Part shown: in pieces, positions 20,255 to 28,439 of the stretch
How the letters are laid out: each line of letters begins with the position of its first letter
How positions within the stretch are numbered: position 1 is the first letter of the stretch
NCBI GenBank assembly: GCA_963829545.1
Contig: CAWHIX010000009.1
Location: 1 to 64,000, forward strand
Length of the DNA: 64,000 nucleotides
Source: JAXGXJ01 sp963829545
GTDB taxonomy: Bacteria; Actinomycetota; Thermoleophilia; RBG-16-64-13
Direction: 5' to 3'
The notes under the pieces: model-generated
The model's input: only the letters and a program-made list of their open reading frames with translations
Told to the model about the DNA's origin: nothing
Database searches by the model: none
Translations under genes and position numbers: made by a program

Positions 20255-20462
20255 CCGTTAGTCCCTTCCCGTCGGACGGCGTGTACTCGAGGTGCACTAC
20301 GCTAGTGAAGATACCCTAGGTTGTCAACGGAGGGACCGGCGGTACGGCCCTTGCAGCATGGCGAGCGGAGCGGGAAGATGGCAGCGGCGCGCCGCCCGCG
20401 CAGTCCTCGTCCTGACCGGCCGACGCCCAGCCCTCGACAGACCAACTGCAGGAGGACCGAGA

Positions 20463-21464
20463 GTGAAGGCCGTGGTGTTCGATCAATTCGGGGGGCCGGA
20501 GGTCCTGCGCTACGCCGACCTCCCCAAACCCGAGCCGGCTGCCGGCCAGGTTCTGGTCAAGATGATGTCGGCAGGCGTCTGCAAGGCCGACTGGCGGGTG
20601 CGCACGGGTCGCTGTCAGTGGCTGACCGCCCCCTTCCCGGTCACCATCGGCTACGAGATGGCGGGGCGCGTCGAAGCCCTCGGCCCGGGGGTCGAGGGCT
20701 TCGCCATCGGTCAGCCCGTCCACGTGCTGCACATGGCCTGCCACGGCACCTACACCGAGTACATGGCCGTCACGGCCGACGACGTGGTGGAGATGCCCGA
20801 GGGCATCGACTTCGACGCCGCTGCCGCCGCTTTCAACTACTTCGTGGCCTGGGGCCTGCTCAACCAGATCGTGGAAGCCAAGGAGGGGCAGAGCCTTTAC
20901 ATCGGCGGGGCGGCAGGCGGGGTGGGCACTGCGGTCATACAGTTGGCGCAGCTGCGCAACATGCATGTCGTGGCGAGCGCCAGCACCGACGCGAAATGCG
21001 CCTACCTGCGCGGGCTGGGCGTCAAAGACGTCTTCAACTATAAACGTGAGAATGACGTCGAGGCTGTCAAGCACTTCACCGCCGGCCGAGGCGTAGACTA
21101 CGTCTACGATCAGGTCGCCGGCCCGGCTTTCGCCCGCCAGTTCGACATGCTGGCCACCTACGGACAGATCATCCTCTACAACTACCTGGGCGGCTATCCC
21201 GAGGACCGGGAGATCATCCACATCCTGCAGAGCCGCTGCGAGTCCTGTTACGGGATCAGGTACTTCTCCATCCACGTGCACGACACCGACCCCGAGGGCT
21301 TCAAGCAGGTCAAGCGTCAGGTGCTCGGGCTCATGGCGTCCGGCGACCTCCGGCCTCCCATCTACAAGGCCTTACCCCTCTCCCAGGCGGCTTTGGCCCA
21401 CCAGATGCTCGAGTCCGGCGAGGTACTCGGCAAGCTGGTTCTGCACCCGGAGGACAACGCGTGA
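20463..21464 (+). CDS. Medium-chain dehydrogenase/reductase, quinone-oxidoreductase-like
   Basis: NADPH-dependent MDR, 333 residues. It opens with MKAVVFDQFGGPEVL (initiated by GTG 20463 behind AGGAGG) and has the nucleotide-binding GGAAGGVGTAVIQLAQ and the YVYDQVAGPAF strand. The catalytic-zinc Cys/His pattern and the four-Cys structural-zinc loop of alcohol dehydrogenases are absent, so this is the zinc-free quinone oxidoreductase/enoyl-reductase branch. Substrate is unknown. The longer in-frame opening at 20292 crosses an untranslated region and is rejected. It diverges from the MBL hydrolase and is followed by a hairpin. Confidence 0.88.
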   Translation: MKAVVFDQFGGPEVLRYADLPKPEPAAGQVLVKMMSAGVCKADWRVRTGRCQWLTAPFPVTIGYEMAGRVEALGPGVEGFAIGQPVHVLHMACHGTYTEYMAVTADDVVEMPEGIDFDAAAAAFNYFVAWGLLNQIVEAKEGQSLYIGGAAGGVGTAVIQLAQLRNMHVVASASTDAKCAYLRGLGVKDVFNYKRENDVEAVKHFTAGRGVDYVYDQVAGPAFARQFDMLATYGQIILYNYLGGYPEDREIIHILQSRCESCYGIRYFSIHVHDTDPEGFKQVKRQVLGLMASGDLRPPIYKALPLSQAALAHQMLESGEVLGKLVLHPEDNA

Positions 21465-21478
21465 CCGCACGCGCTCCC

Positions 21479-21511
21479 GGCGCGCCCCTCTCGTAAGCAG
21501 GAGGGCGCGCC
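21479..21511. terminator. Hairpin between convergent MDR and Ldh2 genes
   Basis: Nine-base perfect stem GGCGCGCCC with its complement, 15-base loop, 14 bp after the MDR stop. Confidence 0.55.
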
Positions 21512-21557
21512 TGCGGCCGCGCCGCGAAGGCGACGTGCTCCGCGAAGGCGGCCGGGC

Positions 21558-22631
21558 CTACAGCTCCAGCTCGAACCTTGAGGCGTAGTCGCGAAGGATC
21601 GCCCAGGTGGCCTCGTCCAGCGCCACTCCCTCGGCCAGCGCACGATCCCGGGCCTCGGCTTCCTTCTCCCCGTGCACGTAGATTCGCTCGTGACCTTCGG
21701 CCTTGGCGCTACCGCGGACTCCCTCGAGGATGTGCTCCACATGCTGCGCTATCTCTCCCGGGTCGCCGAAGAGATCGGTGCGGATGGCTCCGAAGAAGCA
21801 GGAGAGGGCAGCCCCGTTTCCGCGGAAGCTCTCCTTGCTCCAGCTCCCCAACGACATGCCCGCGCACAGAAGCTCCACGAAGAGTCCCAGGCCGAAGCCC
21901 TTGTGTCCGCCCAGCTCCTCGCCCGCTCCGCCCAGGAACAGGTGGCCGCCGTGGGGTTGGTCGCTGCGGAACAGCGTCTGGAAGTGATGGGTGTCGCCGG
22001 TGTCGAGTCCGTTCTCGTCCACGGCCCAACCGATGGGCATGGGCTTGTCACGCCGCTCGTACACCTCCACCTTGCCGTGCGCGACCACGGTGGTGGCCAT
22101 GTCGAGCATGAAATGGGTCTTGCCTGCCGAGGGGACGGCGAAGCAGATGGGGTTCGTGCCCATGATGCGCTCCCGCCCGAAGGTGGGGATGGAGCTCACC
22201 CGCGTGTTGCAGAAGGCCATGCCTATGAAGCCCTCAGCCGTCGCCATCTCGGCCCACAGCCCCGCCATGCCGAAATGATTGGAGTTGCGCAGCGCGCCGA
22301 AGCCCGCCCCCGTCGTCCTGGCTTTGTCGACGACGCGGCTCATGGTGAAGTCGGCCAGGTAGGGGCCGATGCCGTTGTGACCATCGACGACCAGGGACAG
22401 CGGCGTCTCGTGCACTATCTCGGGCTCGGCGCCCGGAAAGGCCGCCTTGGCCTTCATGTTGGACTCGTAGAAGGAGAGCCGAGCCACGCCGTGGGACGGG
22501 ACGCCGCGCGCATCGGCCTCCACGAGCACCCGGGCGGTGATCTGAGCCTCTGCGTCCGAATAGCCCAGCTTGCGCAGCACGGCCTTCGTATACGCGACCA
22601 GCGCATCGTAGGTGATAGTCCCCTCGTTCAT
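21558..22631 (-). CDS. Malate/L-lactate dehydrogenase family (Ldh2) oxidoreductase
   Basis: NAD(P)-dependent 2-hydroxyacid dehydrogenase of the Ldh2/YlbC/ComC family, unrelated in fold to classical lactate dehydrogenase. Signature blocks are ADARGVPSHGVARL, the NSNHFGMAG region with the catalytic His, MGTNPICFAVPS, the LDMATTVVAHGKVE stretch and the nucleotide-binding GGHKGFGLGLFVELLCAG. The 357-residue length is normal. Start ATG 22631, with the LarA stop 13 bp upstream of it. The pairing with a LarA-type racemase suggests a stereoconvergent route for a 2-hydroxy acid: racemise, then oxidise to the 2-keto acid. Confidence 0.93.
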   Translation of the reverse strand: MNEGTITYDALVAYTKAVLRKLGYSDAEAQITARVLVEADARGVPSHGVARLSFYESNMKAKAAFPGAEPEIVHETPLSLVVDGHNGIGPYLADFTMSRVVDKARTTGAGFGALRNSNHFGMAGLWAEMATAEGFIGMAFCNTRVSSIPTFGRERIMGTNPICFAVPSAGKTHFMLDMATTVVAHGKVEVYERRDKPMPIGWAVDENGLDTGDTHHFQTLFRSDQPHGGHLFLGGAGEELGGHKGFGLGLFVELLCAGMSLGSWSKESFRGNGAALSCFFGAIRTDLFGDPGEIAQHVEHILEGVRGSAKAEGHERIYVHGEKEAEARDRALAEGVALDEATWAILRDYASRFELEL

Positions 22632-22646
22632 GTCTCGTCCATCCCT

Positions 22647-23972
22647 TCAGTACTCGAACTTCATGTCTTCGGCAAGAAGCGGCAGCACCAGCCCACCGGC
22701 CGGCAAGATATTCACGGTAGCCCGAGGCAGCTCGTTCGCCACCCGGGTGAGGGCCTCGTCGAGGGAGGCCGCATAGGCGAAGCCCAGGCGGGCCGCCTGC
22801 TCGGCGTCCGAATCCTTGGTCACCAGGATCACCTTGACGCGGCTGAGGAAGAGCATGGTGGTGTTGATAGCCGAGTTGACGTCCATGGGGGCCTCGGGAG
22901 CGATGAGATCCCCACGGCTCAGGTAGTCGCGAACCAGACCCCTGGGATCCCCCGCGGCCAACGAGAGGGCCTTGCCGAAAGCCGACAGCATGGATTCGGG
23001 GTAGCAGCCCCCCAGGACCTCGTCGGCGTAGAGGACGACTGTCCCCCCCTTCTTGGTCACCAGGGTGGCGATACCCAGGGGCTTCATGGTCTGGGGTGCC
23101 TCGCAGTAGGGGAAGGCGGAGGTGATGGTCACGTCGGCCGCCTCCTGGAACTCGATGCCCAGCTCCTGCGTGCAGAGCCCGGCCCCGAAGCGGTAGGCCT
23201 CCTCGAAATCGCCGGCCACGATGCCCTTCACGTCCTCGTTGGCGTTGTAGACGGCGTTGATGATGAAGTCGAGTCCCGCCATGCGCCCCGCCTGGTATAC
23301 CTCGTCGTGGAAGGGGTTGTCGGTGAGGTTGCCGTAGGTCACGCCCTTGGCCGTGACCAGAGCGAGGTGGTGGCGCTTGATGGTGTCCCACCCGGCCACG
23401 CCGGGAAGCACCAGCTTCGCTCCCCCGCCGAAGCCGTTCCAGGGATGAGGGAGTACGGAGCCCAGGGCGATGCGCAGGTCGGCGCCGGCGAACAGGGCGT
23501 TGACGAAGACCTCCCCGCTGAAGGGCAACGTGCCCACCGACACCAGGTCGTCCGCGCGACAATCGTGGTTGACTATGCGTAGCCTTCGGCACAGCTCCTC
23601 GCCGAACTCCCCATCGATCTCGGCTTGGGAAAGCAGCCTGTGGGTGCCGCCCCCGATGACGACGTCGATCTGCTCGTCGCGCACCCCTTGCTCGCCGAGG
23701 AACTCCAGAAGGGCGGCCAGCATGGGCCTGCGAGGGGTGGGCCGGGTGAGGTCGTCCACCACGATGACGATGCGGTTCTTGCCCGCCAGGAGCTCGCCAA
23801 GGGGAGCGGTCCCAACGGGATCGGCCACGGCACGGCGCAGCAGGTCGGGGATGGAGACCTTCAGATCCTCAGCCTCGAGTTCCGCATACGTGGCGACCTG
23901 CCAGCCGTCGGGGATGGTGAAGGGTACCTCCCTTCTCCCCTGTCCGATCAAGCGGTATTCGCCCATGTGCAT
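22647..23972 (-). CDS. larA: LarA-like nickel-pincer lactate/2-hydroxyacid racemase
   Basis: Member of the LarA family, whose founding enzyme uses a nickel-pincer nucleotide bound to a Lys to racemise lactate. Counting from ATG 23972, the catalytic and cofactor residues appear in order: DDLTRP (73-78), GTHR with His111, His176 in LPHPWNGF, the cofactor Lys186 in GGGAKLVLPG and the His pair at 201-202. This spacing matches the reference enzyme closely. Length is 441. Substrate within the family varies (lactate, malate, other 2-hydroxy acids). No larB, larC or larE cofactor genes are in the window, so they must lie elsewhere. It is operonic with Ldh2. Confidence 0.88.
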   Translation of the reverse strand: MHMGEYRLIGQGRREVPFTIPDGWQVATYAELEAEDLKVSIPDLLRRAVADPVGTAPLGELLAGKNRIVIVVDDLTRPTPRRPMLAALLEFLGEQGVRDEQIDVVIGGGTHRLLSQAEIDGEFGEELCRRLRIVNHDCRADDLVSVGTLPFSGEVFVNALFAGADLRIALGSVLPHPWNGFGGGAKLVLPGVAGWDTIKRHHLALVTAKGVTYGNLTDNPFHDEVYQAGRMAGLDFIINAVYNANEDVKGIVAGDFEEAYRFGAGLCTQELGIEFQEAADVTITSAFPYCEAPQTMKPLGIATLVTKKGGTVVLYADEVLGGCYPESMLSAFGKALSLAAGDPRGLVRDYLSRGDLIAPEAPMDVNSAINTTMLFLSRVKVILVTKDSDAEQAARLGFAYAASLDEALTRVANELPRATVNILPAGGLVLPLLAEDMKFEY

Positions 23973-24053
23973 CACCTTGCCTCGTCTCGGGCTGTGTGGT
24001 GGCAGCCGGAAGCTCCGGCCTGCGAACATTCTAGCCGACGGGTGCGCGCGCGG

Positions 24054-24677
24054 TCAGGCCCCGGCCTCTCTGACGACCGCGTCGCGCAGCATCAGGTCGA
24101 GGGAATAGGCGGAATGGCCGTCATCCATGTATTCGTTCAGCCCCATGAGGGAGCTCAAGTTCTCCGCCCACATGACCGTATACCACTGCCAGGTGAGCCG
24201 TCTGGCATCGATGTCTCGACGGATGGTCCCCTCGGTCTGGCCCCGCTCGACGATGGCCAGCATCTTGCTGAAGGCCTTGGTCTGGGTCTGCGCGATGGCC
24301 TCGCGTAACCCCACGTGCGGACCGGCGGCGATGAACTCGATCCAGGGCGCGGTGAAGCCGTCCCCCGCGGTCTTCATCAGCTGCGAGTGCCGGCGGGCTA
24401 TGTCGCTCAGCATCTCGGGTGCGGGACCCTCGGGAGCCGCGTCGATGAGGTCGGCCATCTGCCCGAAGAGGCGATCGAGAGCCGCCATCAGCATGTCGTC
24501 GCGGCTTTGGAAGTAGACGTAGAGAGTGCCCTCGGAGACACCGGCGGCAGCGGCGATACGAGCTACGGTAGCTCCGGCCACGCCGTGCTCGGCCACGACC
24601 TCGTTGACGGCCTCCACGATCTGATGGCGCCTTTCGGCAGGGGGAAGCCGCCGCGGACGATCCGCACGAGATGGCAC
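24054..24677 (-). CDS. TetR family transcriptional regulator
   Basis: A 207-residue repressor-type regulator. The N-terminal helix-turn-helix is canonical: QIVEAVNEVVAEHGVAGATVARIAAAAGVSEGTLYVYFQSRDDM in outline, here residues about 19-62. The C-terminal ligand domain contains FTAPWIEFIAAGP and a Trp-rich RRLTWQWYTVMWAENL helix, suggesting an aromatic or acyl effector. The start is a GTG at 24677. It lies head to head with hydrolase 1; a TATCCT -10 with a weak -35 (TCAACA, 17-bp spacing) on the minus strand at 24734-24762 could drive it. The 14-bp operator at 24795 and its two copies 3.4 kb away are the likely targets. Confidence 0.93.
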   Translation of the reverse strand: MPSRADRPRRLPPAERRHQIVEAVNEVVAEHGVAGATVARIAAAAGVSEGTLYVYFQSRDDMLMAALDRLFGQMADLIDAAPEGPAPEMLSDIARRHSQLMKTAGDGFTAPWIEFIAAGPHVGLREAIAQTQTKAFSKMLAIVERGQTEGTIRRDIDARRLTWQWYTVMWAENLSSLMGLNEYMDDGHSAYSLDLMLRDAVVREAGA

Positions 24678-24758
24678 ACGAACTCCTTTCTTGGAAGATC
24701 CGATCGCCCTCGACCCGAGGACGACCGCGAACTAGGATACCGGAGGGAATGGCGGGTG

Positions 24759-24808
24759 TTGACACCGATCCCGGGTCACGGTAGTGTACTCTATTGAGCG
24801 TACACTCA
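24759..24808 (+). promoter_or_regulatory. Promoter and operator of hydrolase 1
   Basis: TTGACA at 24759-24764, 17 bp, then TAGTGT at 24782-24787. The operator TGAGCGTACACTCA at 24795-24808 covers the expected transcription start. The palindrome extends to 22 bp (24792-24812) with flanking CTA/TAG. Confidence 0.75.
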
Positions 24809-24844
24809 TTAGACACTACCGTCGGCCGATAACAAGGAGTGGCT

Positions 24845-26536
24845 ATGGCAAGCAACAGAGAGGTGGCCTGTTCTCAGGCCGAGTACGGGGTGGTCGTCGA
24901 TCGAGACGTCTTCGTCACTTCCCGCGACGGTGTCGGTCTGGCCGTCGATATCTACCGGCCGGATGCGCCAGGCAAGTTCCCGGCCCTGCTCACCATGTCG
25001 CCGTACGGCAAAGACGCCCAGATGTTCGAGACCCCACCCCAACCGTTCGGCAAGTCCATCTTCGAGGCCTCCATCGAGTGCGGCGACGCCAACTGGTACG
25101 CTCAGCGCGGCTACGTCTACGTGCTGGCCGACCTGCGCGGTATCGGCCATTCCGAGGGCATCTACGAGGGTCTGTTCTCCAGACATGAGGGTGAAGACGG
25201 CTACGACCTGGTGGAGTGGCTCGCCCAGCAGCCCTGGTGCGACGGCAACGTCGGCTGCGCCGGCATCTGCTACTTCTCCTCCATGCAACTCCACACCGCC
25301 GCCGAGCAGCCCCCCCACCTCAAATGCATCGCACCCTGGGAGATCTTCGGCGACGACCTCTACAACCATGGCCAGTATGAAGGCGGCGTCTTCAATATCT
25401 TCCTGTACGGCCTGTACACCGGCACCTACCCGGCCCGCTGCGGCTACGCGCCCAACGACGTGCGCTCCTGGATGGAGATGTACACGCCCAAGGAAGAGCT
25501 GCAGAAGATGGTCGAGGAGGCCATGGCCGATCCCGACCTCAAGCAGTACCCGTATCTCTACCACCTGCTCCTGTACCCCAAGAAGAACCCCATCCTGTTC
25601 GACTTCATGCTCCACAAGAACGATGGGCCCTACTACAAGGAGCGTTCGGTCGCGGAGCGGCTCGACAAGATCAACGTGCCCTGCTACGTGGGCGGGCCTC
25701 TCTTCAGCTTCTTCTCGCAGCCCCAGATCAACGTCTTCAACCGGGTGAACGTACCTAAGAAGATGTTCCTCTACACCGACATGGGCACCCGCCCCTGGCG
25801 CGCGAACCACGACGAACTGCTGCGCTGGTACGACTATTGGCTGAAGGGCTATGAGACGGGGATCATGGACGAGCCTCCAGTCCGCTACCACACCACCGGC
25901 GCTCAGATATGGCAGGCTTCCCAGCAGTGGCCCCTGGAGACCACGCAGTGGACGGACTTCTATTTCCAGAGCCTGGAAGGTCTGGGCCCCGAGCCCGATT
26001 GCCACAACCCCGAGCCGGACGCCTTCGTGCAGCAGCCCCTGTTCGTGACCGAGAAGCGCGCCCGGGTCAGCTACGTGTCCGCGCCGCTCTCTGCCGACCT
26101 ACAGGTAACCGGGCCGCCGCGGGTGACCTTCTACGCCGCCATCGACCAGCCCGACACCAAGTGGCGAGTGGAGGTGCGCGAGGCGAGTTCCGACTCCATC
26201 TATCCGCTGGCTTCCGGATGGTTGAGGGCGCAGCATCGCACGCTCGACCCCGCCCGCACGACCCCCTGGGAGATCGCCCACGACCATACCCAGGATGTAC
26301 CGGTGGTACCGGGCGAGATCAACGAGTACGTGGTGCAGCTCCGGCCCATGTCGCACATGTTCAAGACCGGCGACCGCATCAAGGTGGAGATCTCCAGTAT
26401 CGATATCCCCACCGACGTCGAGACTTACGACGTCATGTGGCACGTGTGCAACGCGACCACCACGCTGCACAAGATCTATCGGGACGGCGAGCACCAGTCA
26501 AAAGTGTCGCTGCCTGTGATCCCCCACAGCAAGTAG
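24845..26536 (+). CDS. CocE/NonD (S15-like) hydrolase with a Cys at the nucleophile position
   Basis: Alpha/beta-hydrolase with a C-terminal jelly-roll domain, the architecture of cocaine esterase, glutaryl-acylase-like enzymes and X-Pro dipeptidyl peptidases. Length 563. The N-terminal GVVVDRDVFVTSRDGVGLAVD and YRPDAPGKFPALLTMSPYGK blocks and the ADLRGIGHSEG oxyanion region are canonical. The nucleophile elbow, normally GxSYxG, reads AGICYFSS, so Cys142 stands where the Ser should be. The C-terminal domain (residues about 390-560, with VTFYAAIDQPDTKW and DRIKVEISSIDIP) is intact. ATG 24845 follows AAGGAG by five bases. No signal peptide, so cytosolic. It is expressed from the TetR-type promoter 50 bp upstream. 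Confidence 0.9.
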   Translation: MASNREVACSQAEYGVVVDRDVFVTSRDGVGLAVDIYRPDAPGKFPALLTMSPYGKDAQMFETPPQPFGKSIFEASIECGDANWYAQRGYVYVLADLRGIGHSEGIYEGLFSRHEGEDGYDLVEWLAQQPWCDGNVGCAGICYFSSMQLHTAAEQPPHLKCIAPWEIFGDDLYNHGQYEGGVFNIFLYGLYTGTYPARCGYAPNDVRSWMEMYTPKEELQKMVEEAMADPDLKQYPYLYHLLLYPKKNPILFDFMLHKNDGPYYKERSVAERLDKINVPCYVGGPLFSFFSQPQINVFNRVNVPKKMFLYTDMGTRPWRANHDELLRWYDYWLKGYETGIMDEPPVRYHTTGAQIWQASQQWPLETTQWTDFYFQSLEGLGPEPDCHNPEPDAFVQQPLFVTEKRARVSYVSAPLSADLQVTGPPRVTFYAAIDQPDTKWRVEVREASSDSIYPLASGWLRAQHRTLDPARTTPWEIAHDHTQDVPVVPGEINEYVVQLRPMSHMFKTGDRIKVEISSIDIPTDVETYDVMWHVCNATTTLHKIYRDGEHQSKVSLPVIPHSK

Positions 26537-26550
26537 CCTCCCCCATTGGC

Positions 26551-26585
26551 GAGGGGAGGAGCCCCACTCTGAGGCTCCTCCCCTC
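26551..26585 (+). terminator. Terminator after hydrolase 1
   Basis: Thirteen-base perfect stem (GAGGGGAGGAGCC and complement), nine-base loop, 14 bp after the stop. Confidence 0.75.
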
Positions 26586-26618
26586 GCGCCCTGACCGAGG
26601 CACTGCCTAAACAAGAAC

Positions 26619-26640
26619 GGGGGCCCCTTTCGGGGCCCCC
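26619..26640 (-). terminator. Terminator for the binding-protein gene
   Basis: Nine-base perfect stem GGGGGCCCC with complement around TTTC, 47 bp beyond the minus-strand stop at 26688. Confidence 0.65.
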
Positions 26641-26687
26641 GCAGCGGGGAGGGACTTAGGATACGGTCGGGTACAGCTGAGCTGTCA

Positions 26688-28155
26688 CTACTTGCCGTAG
26701 GTCATGCCGAGCGTTTCGCTGCCCACAGGTATCTGGCTCTCGAGTTCGGTGAAGCCGCCGTGACCAACGATGACCTGGTCGAAGGGCCACTTGCCCTTGC
26801 CTTTCTGCCACTGGCCCGCCAGCACTGGGACGATGAAGACGTTCGGATGCGGGCGCTGTTTGTCGCCCACGGGCTTGGTGAAGTCGATGGGATACGCGGC
26901 GCTGTCGAGCTTGGTGGTCTTGATGGCCTCCACGATAGAGGCCGGATCCTCCACGTTCTCAGCCCGCGCGAATACGTCCACGGCCCACTCATACAGCCTG
27001 ATGGCGTTGATGATGCCCTGCCCCTGATTGCCGGTGGTCGACTCGTATTCGTCCCAGATCTCCCTGCTCGTCTGCCCGGTGAGCGGTGATTTGAAGGGGA
27101 AGCTCGGGTCGAAGGCTATCTCCATGATGAGGTTCTCAGCCGTCGGGCCGATGGCCGCCGGGGCGCTGGGGAAAAGGAGCGCGATTCCGTTGGACATGAG
27201 CGGCGGCGTGAAGCCCTGCTGCACGGCCTGGTTGAAGAAGTTGGAGAACTCAGGTGTCACGCCCGATCCCATGAGCATCTCGCAGCCTTCCTTCTTGAAG
27301 ACGGAGATCTGCTGGGTGAAGTCTTCGGCACCCGGAGGATAGAGGTCCGGCATGACGTACGTATAGCCCAGTTCGTCGAGCAGCGGCGGGATGCCGTTGT
27401 CGGGATCGGAGTACTCGATGCCGTTGGCATTGTTGGGGTAGAGAAGGGCCACCTTCTTGTTCGTGCCCGGCGGGTAGTTCTCGAATGCGGACACAGCGGC
27501 ACGGCCGTTCTCCTGCGTGCCGACCGTGCATGCGTAGGTCCACTGGAACGGGGTCTGACCGTCGTTGCCGCGACCGAACGTGAAGGCCGTCCAGGGCAGG
27601 TTGCAGAAGATGCCCGGGCAGCCCAGAGCCTCACACTGGTCGGCAGGACCGAGCACCGAGTCGGGTGCTCCCTCTGCCATGACGAGGTTCACCTGGTCGT
27701 TCTGGATGAGGTCCCCGGTGACCTGCGCGGCCCGGTTGGAGTCGGACTGGTTGTCGTACTCGATCCATTCGAGAGCACGCTCTTTGCCGTCCTTGGTGAC
27801 GATCTTGCCGCCGGTGACGTCCTTGACCTTCTGAGTCAGGTACTTGGTCGGAGCACCGAACTCGGCCAAGGGTCCCGTCATCGGGACCACGATGCCCACC
27901 TTGAGCGGCGTGCCCTGCTCGGCGCCCGCGGCTGCGGTCGTAGTGGTCTCAGCGGTCGTCGGCCGCTGTCGTGGTGGTCTCGCCTGCCGCCGAAGTGGTG
28001 GTCGACTCCTCCTCGCCGCAGGCGGCCAGCAGACCGCCCAGGCCGCCGCCTATACCCAGCGCGGCTCCGGCCACGCCGGCCATCTTGAGGAACTGCCTAC
28101 GACTGACAGCCCCATGCTCACTACCCTGTTCGACCCTGTCCTCAGGTCTTTCCAT
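26688..28155 (-). CDS. ABC transporter substrate-binding lipoprotein, branched-chain-amino-acid (PBP1) type
   Basis: Extracytoplasmic binding protein of the LivJ/amide/urea-type family. From ATG 28155 the leader has a twin-arginine motif (SRRQFLK, residues 19-25... of the n-region), a Gly/Ala-rich core and the lipobox LLAAC with lipidated Cys46, then a Thr-rich linker. The mature part begins LKVGIVVPMTGPLAEFG and continues with WIEYDNQSD and NLVMAEGAPDSV. The leader and mature parts are in different frames, meeting near 27955, so a one-base indel is inferred. The usual partner permeases and ATPases are not adjacent. It has its own promoter with a TetR-type operator, so uptake of the same inducer-related compound is a fair inference. 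Confidence 0.87.
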
Positions 28156-28218
28156 GCTCCTACTCCTTGCTGTCGAGGTTCAGACAAGCGACTCCCCACG
28201 CCTCCCCCCAGGGGCTAA

Positions 28219-28268
28219 TGAGTAATCACTCAACATTGCACGATAGGCCGTGACTCGCCAAAAATCAA
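28219..28268 (-). promoter_or_regulatory. Promoter and operator of the binding-protein gene
   Basis: On the minus strand: TTGATT at 28268-28263, 17 bp, TATCGT at 28245-28240, then the operator TGAGTGATTACTCA at 28232-28219, seven bases after the -10. Same geometry as the promoter at 24759. Confidence 0.75.
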
Positions 28269-28317
28269 GTCGCTCCCACAGCGGCGCTCGAAGTCTCCCG
28301 AACTGCCTCCGGTGCTC

Positions 28318-28369
28318 TTGACCGGCAGCGCGGCCGGCCGTATCGTAAGAACCGTTGAGCGACCACTCA
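28318..28369 (+). promoter_or_regulatory. Promoter and operator of hydrolase 2
   Basis: TTGACC at 28318-28323, 17 bp, TATCGT at 28341-28346, then the operator TGAGCGACCACTCA at 28356-28369. It is back to back with the binding-protein promoter. Confidence 0.75.
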
Positions 28370-28439
28370 GTAGAGCCATTCGCCATCCCGGTGCTCGCGA
28401 TGACGCCGCGGGTGAAGCCAGAACCAAGGAGGTCGGCCG

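Noticed and set aside
21672..23582. Open frame of 636 codons on the plus strand
   Set aside because: It is antisense to the Ldh2 and LarA genes, which have clear motifs. In GC-rich DNA the opposite strand is often open.
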